A DNA stretch of 64,000 nucleotides, from the NCBI GenBank assembly GCA_029931535.1, contig JAQPZY010001581.1, positions 2,510,001 through 2,574,000 on the forward strand, written 5' to 3'. The translations under genes and the position numbers were made by a program. Source of the stretch: Margaritifera margaritifera. Its lineage: Eukaryota; Mollusca; Bivalvia; Unionida; Margaritiferidae. Below, one piece after another: positions 55,330-64,000 of the stretch. Position 1 is the first letter of the stretch; every line of letters begins with the position of its first letter. The notes beneath the pieces were generated by a model. That model searched no databases. It was not told where the DNA came from and was given only the letters and a program-made list of their open reading frames with translations.

Positions 55330-56225
55330 CAAAGTTGGGTGATCCACCATTTGTTTGTGCTTTACTTTTGCTGCATCAATCATGAGAGTTTCTGTATGTT
55401 TACTGTAGAACATTCTTACTTGCTTCTTACATACTGTATTTGCTGTAATACTGATGTTTGAAATAGTGATGACAGCAACTTTTAGGTTAGTGTAACCTAC
55501 ATTCTAGGCACTGGTCACTGGGAGTAGAACACACATTCTCACTCTGTTTATGTCATTTATTTTCATTCTTCACACATTTCTTACAATAAATTAGTAAACA
55601 ATGCTCCCTTTTCATGCAGCTTGTCTCTGACCAGTGTTTTTTATGCCCCACCATGAATGTGTTAATAGTGTTACCCTTGTACATATTTCTGTCTGTCTCT
55701 CCATCCATTTAAATTTTACATTTAGGTCAGATTTTATGCACTCGTGGGTCATTCAAGTTCAATGAACATATTTATTTTTCTTTTCTGAAATTAGGACATC
55801 TTAGCATATTTAAATCAAATGCAGCATTTATGATCATCATTGCATAGGTATTGCACTGAAATCTTTTAATGTAGAAATAACTGTTTATGTTACTTCGTCA
55901 TTATCGTTGAAAAAAATGTAAAATAATAAACCACTTCATATCCATTATTACATATCTATAGCAGTGGTGGTACATAGTAATCCTTGTGTTCATGCATCCA
56001 TTCATCCGTCAGGCACACAATCTCCTTAACGCAACTAGTCCAGTGGCATAGCAACTGCTCAAGCAATCCTCACAACTGCAAGGGGGGGGGGGGGGGGAGA
56101 GGCCTCATTGGGTGCCCAAAATTCCCATCAAATTACTTTTTTTTAGTGGGGGAGGGGGCACCAGAATTAAGTTTTGCTGGGGGGGGGCAGAATCTCTTGC
56201 TATGCCGCTGAACTAGTCCTAGAGT
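55330..56225 (+). other. NPHP1 intron
   Basis: No gene; a G(15) run at about 56081-56096 and G-rich words to 56190. Confidence 0.4.
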
Positions 56226-57700
56226 TTTTGGGTGGATTGCTTTTAAACTTGGTAAATATTATGATCATCACTTAAAGATACACATATCGACAAATCACTT
56301 TGCTCCCACAGTTTGTTATTACCCTTTTTGTTTTGTAGCTTAATGCTCTTCATGACACAATCTCATTAGTGCAACTGATCCTGCAGCTTTGATGGATTAC
56401 CATGAAACTTGGTATATATTATGGTCATCAGCTGAAGAGGTGCATATCGACAAATCACTTTGCTCCTACAATTTGTATCAAGAGGTATTCCTCTTTTTGA
56501 CTTGAGCTGAATTCAGTGCATGACAAAATCTTGTGAATGCAACTAGACTCAAATTTTTTAATGAATTTCCATGAAACTTGGTATATGTTATGGTCATCAT
56601 CTGGATATGCACATGTCAACAAATTACTTTCCTCACGCAATTTTTGTTAGAGTTATTGCCCATTTGAATTTGTAGCTTAATGCAGTGTTTAACAATATTA
56701 TTATCACAACTAATCCCACAGCTTTTGATGGATTGCCATGAAACTTGGTAAATAGTATGATCATCACTTGATGAAGCGCATAGCAGCAGATTACTGCCCT
56801 CATGTAGTTTTTGTTATTGCCCATTTTTATTTGTAGCTTAATGCAATGTATGACAATAATGTCAGCACAACTAGACTTGCAGCTTTTTATGGATTGCCAT
56901 AAAACTTGATAAATATTATGATCATCATTTGAAGATGCGCATAGCAACAAATTACTATCCGCCTACAATTTTTGTTGGAGTTATTGCCCTTTTTTCTCTT
57001 GTAGCAAGATGCAGTATATGATATAATTTTGTGAATGTAACTAGTCCTGCATATTTTATCCATCATGATGAAACTTGGTACATATTATGGTCATCATGAT
57101 GAAACTTGGTACATTCAGTATTATGGTCATCATGATTTTTGTAGAATTATTGCTCTTTTTGAGTTGGAGCTGAATGTAGCATATAACAATATTGTGAACA
57201 CAACTAGTCTCACAGTTTTTGATACATCACCATGAAACTCTACACATGTTTTGGCCAAGATGTGCATATTGACAAATCACTGTGCTCTCACAATCTTTTT
57301 TGGAATTATTGCCCTTTTTGTCGTATGGGTGAATGCAATGTTAGACAGAATCTTGTGGATGTAACTTGTCTTGCAGTTTGTTTTTTTATGGATTGACTTG
57401 AAACTTGATACATCATCATCTAAAGATGCATATATTGACAAATCTTTGTTCTCCCATGAATTTGTATAAGAGTTATTGACCTTTTCGGCTTACAGCTATA
57501 TACAATCAATGTATGACATGATTTTGTCAATGTAACTATTCTTGCACTTTTTATTAGATCACTGTGAAACTTGGTTTATATTATGGTCATCATCGGAAAA
57601 TATGCATGTTGACCAGTCATTTTAGTCACACTATTTTTAGAAGAGTTATGCACTTTTTTTTACTATAGATTTGTTTCAATGGATCACCATAAGTGCAATG
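56226..57700. repeat. Tandem array, unit about 165 bp
   Basis: Nine units marked by CATGAAACTTGGTATATATT and ATGGTCATCATCTGAAGATG (at about 56239, 56395, 56568, 56738, 56894, 57066, 57226, 57403, 57560), with GACAAATCACTTTGCTCC and TGTGAATGCAACTAGTCCTG. Similar arrays are widespread in bivalve genomes. Confidence 0.8.
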
Positions 57701-58230
57701 TGGAAGAGGTGGGAGTATATTTACGTGAGCAAATTGCTCACCTTTCCTCAAGTTTTTCTTTCATTCTAATTCTTTCACAGTTGTTCTTCTATTACCATAC
57801 CACTACTACCAGGTAGTCTTCCTGTGAGTAACCTAACTGAATAATGCCTTTGTGCCCAACTTCCATGATAAATAAACATAATTTACCACAGTGTGGAGAA
57901 TTGAACACATTTTGATATGAACTCCTATGATCTCTTAAATCCCAGCAGAATCTCTATAATTTATGTACAGATAGACTGTAGAACAGGATGGAGAATTACA
58001 CCCTTAAACTCTTGAACTGAAACTGCTGTCCATAGCTTTGAAAATCAGAGGAATTCACTCTTTCCTGCCTTGAACTGTCTGTTCATCTTGCTATGAAAGT
58101 CTGTAAAGCTGTGGGTAACATGTGACCCTCGTTAATTACTTACCTATTAGTAATATTAACAAAGCACATACTTTAGCAAAACAAACAGAGCGAGAGCCCA
58201 TATTTTGTTTTTTTCTTCATAATGAACATG
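57701..58230 (+). other. NPHP1 intron
   Basis: No recognised content. Confidence 0.35.
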
Positions 58231-58432
58231 TACCATCAGTACTTGCATATTATCTGGGTCCAAATGCAAACAACATAGACTGTGATCTGCCGTTGCATAA
58301 TGCGCCAGCAGATCAGGGTCTATGTTGTTTGTTCTACTGATTAGTCCTTACAATGCCTGCGCATTATGCGACAGCAGATCTGGGTCTATGCAGTTTGCAG
58401 TTGGTATGAGTTATACGCAAGTATATACGGTA
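58231..58432. mobile_element. Twin-hairpin MITE, copy 3 (one hairpin arm deleted)
   Basis: Same orientation as copy 2. The ACATAGAC...GTCTATGT hairpin is complete; the second has lost its left arm (from TTACA straight into ATGCCTGCGCATTATGCG). The left end is eroded. Confidence 0.8.
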
Positions 58433-58697
58433 ATCATACCTATGGTTTCTTGACGGATACTGAAGCATGTTTAATGACTCTCCCTCAAGAGGAGATGAAG
58501 ACTGTAAAAAAGGTGAATTCTCCACTACCGCATTTTATAGTCTCAAAAAGCTACATACTTCTTTGAAAGTAGTAATTGTGTATTCAGCATGATTTTTTTT
58601 TGGTAAGAATGAACTCTAGATATGACAGAAATTGCTCATCTGTTTATTATTTTCTTTCCTGTTGATGATATGTTAGATTCTTTATTGCTTTTTGCAG

Positions 58698-58767
58698 GGA
58701 AGATGGTTGGTGGGAAGCACAAAATGAAAAAGGAGAAAAAGGGGCTGTGCCATCAACTTATCTTAAG
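58698..58767 (+). CDS. NPHP1: NPHP1 exon, second half of SH3 domain
   Basis: Acceptor GCTTTTTGCAG, donor AAG/GTCAGT; 70 nt, one base completing the split Arg codon, phase 0 out. Encodes [20 protein letters not shown] then YLK: the WW pair, the Gly before the beta strand and P-x-x-YL complete the SH3 ligand groove. The preceding intron is 9.1 kb. Downstream exons (the nephrocystin homology domain) are expected past 58767 and not recognised in the window. Confidence 0.88.
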
Positions 58768-59550
58768 GTCAGTAATCTGCTTATGGATTTGGATTCCACA
58801 TCTCGACAAACATATTACATAAATTTCATTTTTTTTTTCCTTCATGTCCACTGGACAAGAAAAAATATTATTGACATTTGAACAGCCAATGAATGAAGAC
58901 CACCTATGGAAAGACCTAGATGTCAAGAGTGATTTACAACCAGATACCATTGAAAGAATCAGTCTTTATTTCGATCATATATTTGGACAATAAAAAAATA
59001 ATTTCAAAAGTCTTGTATATTCAGTACACATTACTGTTTATAAAAGGTTGATCAACTTCTTTTGCAATAAGTTTAAGCTTTTAATTTATTCAAAGAAATA
59101 TGAGCAAACTTACGCACTGACTTGATGAAAAGCAAACCTTGCTGAGCTTCTCGAGAGGCATGAATTTATCAGTTTGTTCCAAAGAAAAGTAATTCTCTGA
59201 GATATGGACAATTAAAATCCAAATTGACATCTGCTTATGCTTAAAAAAAAACAACCAACCAAACAAACAAATATAAAACACTGAATTTACACTGAAATGC
59301 AAACTGTGTGCTTAGTCCTTAAGCAGTAATAGCACATCCACAAGGCTGAATATTCTGACTGCATGTGTACTGTAAAGGACTGACCATTTAATGAATGGGG
59401 CTTAAATGTTGTTTTGTTTTTTTTTGACCTGGATATTTTTGGTTCTTTCATCACAATATAAATTTATTTCAAGTGAAATATGGAACGGAAATAATGTCTT
59501 TTTTTTACTACAGGCATGCTCATGGAGATCTGTACTTGCCTGACAGGTTT
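58768..59550 (+). other. NPHP1 intron
   Basis: No recognised content. Confidence 0.4.
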
Positions 59551-60135
59551 TGGCTCACCTGGCCATAAGGCCTAGTGAGCTTATGGTATGGCCATGTGTC
59601 CATCATCCATCCATAATTTGTATCAGACTTGGAATGTAGGTTTATCTCATCAATATTTCAGATGAGTTCAAAATATGAGTCAGATTCAAACATATTAATG
59701 AGGTGATCTTGCATTTGATTGGTTGAGCTGGCTACCATTCTGGAAGCCACATTTCTCATCTGATTTTGAAAATACTTGGAATACTGGCTTATATCATCGA
59801 GCTCTTAGATGAGTTTGATATTTAGTGAGATCCACGCATATTAATGAGGGAATCATGCATTTCATTGACTGATCTTGTTACCACTCTAGAGGTCATATTT
59901 CTGCTCAGATTTTGAGAAAAGTCATCAAATATGAGCTTATATAATCAGGATCTTACATGAGTTTGATAATGAGCGAGATCCACACATATTAATGAGGGAT
60001 CTTGTATCTGATGGGCTGAACTTTTCACCACACTAGAGACTATTTTTGATCCAATTTTGAATAAACTTGGTATATAGACTTAAATCATCAAGATGTCCAA
60101 TCAGTTTTATTATGAGCAAGATCTGTGCATGTTAA
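59551..60135. repeat. Second copy of the GCTCACC-led tandem array
   Basis: Starts GGCTCACCTGGCCATAAGGC then CTAGTGAGCTTATGG; four units with ATATTAATGAGGTGATCTTG-type words. Family of 50284-51320. A stray piece is at about 62610-62660. Confidence 0.7.
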
Positions 60136-60230
60136 TTAAATTCAGCACAGTAAGAAATGGTGCTCAACTTGTATGCAATCTAAAAAATTTGTATGCTTTT
60201 GAAATACCAGTTCTCTCACTTGCTCTAAAT

Positions 60231-60333
60231 CAGGGGTGTCAAACTTGTTTGCTATGGCGGGCCAGATTTTATGTAAATAATAATAAATAATAATAAATAA
60301 TGAGTCTGGCGGGCCGTATGTTTTACACCCCTG
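60231..60333. mobile_element. hAT-type MITE with perfect 8 bp target duplication
   Basis: Ends CAGGGGTGTC...ACACCCCTG with inner GGCGGGCC/GGCGGGCC words; 103 bp with a TAATAATAAA core. CTCTAAAT at 60223-60230 and 60334-60341 is an exact 8 bp direct repeat, the size hAT transposases make. Confidence 0.88.
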
Positions 60334-60774
60334 CTCTAAATTTAAACAAAACAAGAGAAGTAACCCATGTTGTTGACTATTGAGAATTACAGGTTAGGTG
60401 TTACAGAATTCTTTCCCTTGCAGAAATTATGAAACCCTGTAAAAAAAATAAATGTTAGAATACAAGATGTATCAAATTCAATAGAACAATTTATAAAAAT
60501 TACCCCCAAAAATATATCTTTGGTATTAGAATTAATAATTTTGTAATTTATAACTAGAGAAAAAGTACAAAATATAAATATTTGTAAAGAAAATATACAA
60601 TTGCAGGCTAGCATAAAATATGTGCAGCACTGTAATTAAGGGTCTGAATTTCTTTACACAATTATAGATAAATTTGTTTGCGAACAAATGTGTTTTCTTC
60701 TAATATTGATTTAGCTCCAGTAAGAACATATTTCATATTAAAACCATGTTTAAAATTTATAAATTTATTTGCAG

Positions 60775-60825
60775 AGAATTATTTCTAAAAACTTTGCCAC
60801 ATTTGAAATACTTAAATATTTGGAA
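60775..60825 (+). CDS. Possible 51 nt NPHP1 exon
   Basis: Acceptor AATTTATTTGCAG and donor GAA/GTAAGT are both good, the 17 codons (RIISKNFATFEILKYLE) are open, and phase 0 to 0 fits after the SH3 exon. The encoded sequence is not acidic as expected after the nephrocystin-1 SH3 domain, so this may be chance. Confidence 0.25.
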
Positions 60826-60934
60826 GTAAGTTTGATATGTTTGGTTAAACAGATTTTGACAGTTGCTAGTTTTGCCAACTTAAAGTGCCAGAAATATTTA
60901 TTTTATGGCATTTCATACTATACAATGCCATTAT

Positions 60935-62400
60935 AATGGTCCCCCTCTTAAATGGCCCACCTGACCAGCAGCCACCCGCTTTATACAGCCACAATCTATT
61001 GGCACCGACGAGTTTGTGTTCTAAAGTACCCCTCAAGGACGGCCACCCCTCTAACGAGACCAGCAGCCAGCATTTTAGTGCAAAAACAGTCAAATTTACC
61101 CCTCGCGAGCGGCCACATAATGGTGTTTACAGATTAAAATCTCACTAATATTTCTTAATTTCTCAACTCAACACATTGACATTTTGTTCCAACATGCCAA
61201 TAAAGTAACTATAATCCATACAGAGAGGTAAGTAATCCAATTATCCTTACTGCCATGTGTTCCTTAGATGTTAGCTTTTGTCACTTTGATAATTACTGGC
61301 TATTATTACCACTGATAATTATCAAGATGACAAAAGCTAACCGCTGAGAAGCACAGCATTGTTCAGCTCAAGTCAGTGTGACATCCGGTCGCCAGATAGT
61401 AAAACGGTATGTTAGCCTTTCTGGATTGCCTCTCTTAGATTATGAAATGTACTTAACCGGGTACCAGACTGGGAAAAAAAAAGTAAATCGCGTGACAGAT
61501 TCACTTCCTTTGTAAACACTGTGCATCTTGTGTGATAACTACATATTGCCAACGAAGGAATAAGTTGTTGTAAAATGTCGTCCAACATTCAGTTTAGAAC
61601 GAAAAGTGAAAGCAATTAAATTAAATGAAAAGAGGGAGAGTCTTTTGATCACTACCAAGAAATTTTATGTCAGAAAGATTTAAATAAACATCGTCAATAT
61701 ACATTCAACTGCAGTGAGTGGGAAGACGGAATCGATGGACATACAGGGATAGTTACAACCAAATGTTGGTGCCCAGAATTTACCGACAAGGTGGTTTTGC
61801 ACCACGATTCATGATTATTCATATTTTGTTTAAAAAATGACATTGCTATTACCGTATTTTGGTGTGTATAACGCGCACCGATGTATAACGCGCACCCCGA
61901 TTTTCCACCCAAAATGAGTGGAAAAACATAGTTCTGCCATATAACCCGTATGTGATATAATACATTTAAAATCGTGACTACCTCTATTTCGCTCCGTTTT
62001 CATAGTGCAACAACAGTCGGTCATTTTGGTTAGTGAATGAAAAAGTGGCAATATTGAAATTGTATCTTTCCGATTTTATGGTTGGCCCTTTAAAGGTTCG
62101 TCTAGTTGATGGAGTTCAATCTATTGCATCAAATCCCTTTTTTTTTAGTTCTTGTATAAAACGCGCACCCTCGACTTAAGATAATAAAATTAGGTGAAAA
62201 AACTGCGCGCTTTACACACCAAAATACGGTAGTTTTATCACATTAGGTCCATAACCAGATAATATTCCTGTGATTTTTAAATGAAAATATTAAATATATA
62301 AAAATTAGTTACATCTTTTATACTTTATATGTAGTTATTACTAACAACTGTGTGATCCCCCTCTAGAAAGGCCACTCCTCTTATAAGGCCACTTTCTTGC
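60935..62400 (+). mobile_element. Probable pogo/Tigger-like remnant enclosing a MITE
   Basis: Starts with GTCCCCCTCTTAAATGGCCC and GGCCACCCCTCTAACGAGACC style repeats, which mark Tigger-like ends in invertebrates. A frame near 61580 (ERKVKAIKLNEKRESLLITT) resembles a psq helix-turn-helix start. TGATCCCCCTCTAGAAAGGC and CACTCCTCTTATAAGGCCAC at 62350-62395 look like the other end. No catalytic core. Confidence 0.4.
61850..62231. mobile_element. MITE with TACCGTATTTTGGTGTG ends
   Basis: Inverted ends TACCGTATTTTGGTGTGTA (61850 on) and TACACACCAAAATACGGTA (to 62231), TA at both outer edges, and ACGCGCACC-type words just inside both ends. 382 bp, no protein. A Tc1/mariner-superfamily TA target is likely. 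Confidence 0.75.
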
Positions 62401-63787
62401 TGCAGAATTGAAATTTTTTGTTTCTAGGTGTTAATTCAAAAGATAACCCAATATATTTTTCCTTTGAGACACTTCCAGATTTAATTACCAAAAGTAAAGA
62501 AACCCATGGTCTTAGAAATACAACCTGTGAAATATAATTCCAATTCATGTCAAAGACATGTGACTCTGCAGACTACAAATTAAAACTTTGCCAGTAAACT
62601 TAACTTTTAAAGATCTTGGATGAATTTGATTATGGGTAAGAGACTGTGCGTATTAATTATGCCTTCTTTTTCAAAAGAATTTTGTGTCAGACTATAGTAA
62701 AATAGATATATAGTTTGGGAGATAGTTTGCATAGCTTGTGTTCTTACAATACTACAGAAGCCTGCTTAGTGAAATGGTCTTGACCATAAATGAGTTTACA
62801 GTTTAATAAATCTTCTAGACTTCTAAAGTAAATGACATTTTTTGAATGTCAGTCATTTGACAAAATAATGAAATAATGTGAAATTCTAGTGTATTTATCA
62901 TTATTTTTAAGACAATTAATTTACTGGGATTTAGAAATAGGAATGTTTGTTGATTAATTAATAGCTCATTTAAAAGAGTTATTAAGAACTTTTGGACTTG
63001 TATGGTAGAATAGCCACAGGCCTATATTGTCAAAGCCCAGTATAATTATGAGTGTTTAAAGTTTTCATTATCCTCAGTTTTGTTTCAGATTTTTTCAGAT
63101 ACATATATTAATGCCAATGATGAACATTTCAATGTACAATTCAACTCAGTTAAACAAATTTTATATTTGCTACAGCTGCTTCAAAAAAGTATCAATTACT
63201 AGAAAAGTCGGAGAAGTTTTATCCACATGCTTTTTAAAAAAAGCATTGGTGATATTTTGATACCCTCATTCTGCCAGTCTGTCTGTCCATTACCACATCT
63301 ATACCTAATTTGCTGGGTGGAATTTCATGAACTTTGTAGTTATGCTACCCCTGCAATAAGGATGCCACCCTTTACTCCCGTTCCTGGGGTCCCTGAGATG
63401 GGGTCAAAGACCAATTATACAACAGTTGCAATTGCAAAATCATTTTCAAATATTTTCTAACCAAGATTTATACATGGAATCATAAATAGGAAGACACATC
63501 ATATATTTGATGGATTTTGCATTATGACCCCTGGATCACAGAGGTAATAATGTGACTAGACTGCATTTCATTTCATAAATAGGTAATGGTATTAGATATC
63601 ATAATCATTAGGATGCTTATTATTTCTCCCAGTATTTCTTAGCACCTACTGGTCATGTACTAGAAAGCACAATTGAGTAATGTCTGACTTTGCATACTGG
63701 ATGCTAATCATGGTTGGTTCAAACAAATAACAATTGTTTAACTTTCACAAAGCTCAACTTTGTTGCCCTTCTAATAAAAATACTTTA
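62401..63787 (+). other. Stretch without recognised gene
   Basis: Nothing recognised. Presumed NPHP1 intron. Confidence 0.35.
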
Positions 63788-63789
63788 TA

Positions 63790-63990
63790 GCTGTGATGGC
63801 TCAGTGGTTAGTGTGCTGGATTTGTGACCAGAAGGGTAGGGTTCAAATCCTTCCCAGATCAGGTTGGGTTGGCTGATATGGTATGTTCCTGAGTAAGACA
63901 TTTCACACCACTGACCTCAGCATGATATATATTTTCATTTCTTGATTTGCCATTAAACATTAAGATATCAGCCATTCAATGTACAGAGCA
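63790..63990 (+). repeat. tRNA-derived SINE
   Basis: A box TGGCTCAGTGGTTAGTGTGC (63797 on) and B box GGGTTCAAATCC (63839-63850) are nearly perfect polymerase III signals. A tail with GAGTAAGACATTTCACACCA, as in mollusc SINEs, follows. Confidence 0.75.
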
Positions 63991-64000
63991 GTGATGAGTA

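Noticed and set aside
63166..63220. Exon starting after CTACAG at 63176
   Set aside because: Stop in the needed phase and no donor.
63790..63862. Functional tRNA gene
   Set aside because: A and B boxes are good, but the acceptor and anticodon stems are poor and a SINE tail follows.

Overview
The window is animal nuclear DNA: AT-rich, with GT-AG introns and dense with transposon remnants. SINE-like tRNA-derived repeats, 'GCTCACCTGGCCATAAGGCC' repeats and several satellites of 140-190 bp units suggest a lophotrochozoan, most likely a bivalve mollusc. That placement is inference. There is one host gene, on the + strand. It is a probable ortholog of NPHP1 (nephrocystin-1, a ciliary transition-zone protein). 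Eight exons with mutually compatible splice phases lie between 34335 and 58767, and a tentative first exon starts at 20364. They encode a coiled coil, Glu-rich linkers and a complete SH3 domain split over two exons. The C-terminal part lies beyond the window.

1-4026 is a run of Polinton/Maverick-type (virus-related transposon) genes on the + strand: integrase C-terminus with chromodomain, a small membrane protein, a capsid-associated protein, a small basic core-like protein, an F54H12.2-like capsid protein and an adenain-like protease. Most carry one or a few frameshifts or stops. No DNA polymerase B or packaging ATPase is visible. A second, opposite-strand capsid-like fragment sits at 16985-17700.

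4217-7802 and 16550-16982 hold the most unusual material: small unrecognised genes behind a shared promoter box with TATA and CAGTTGGG start motifs. Two of these genes end in histone-type 3' stem-loops with a purine-rich downstream element, and two promoter/3'-end units repeat at an 850 bp spacing. A LINE-containing block of about 8.7 kb (7803-16549) lies in the leader of the last cassette, flanked by a 9 bp direct repeat. The LINE has gag-like ORF1 and EN-RT-RNase H ORF2 and is decayed.

17.7-20.2 kb holds a tandem repeat and a TA microsatellite. 20.4-64 kb is NPHP1 exons plus introns filled with decayed elements: DIRS-like retroelements, a jockey/CR1-like LINE, four hAT/TTF-type transposase remnants, pogo/Tigger remnants, MITEs (one with a perfect 8 bp target duplication, one family in three copies with twin hairpins), SINEs, a hairpin-forming minisatellite and five tandem arrays.
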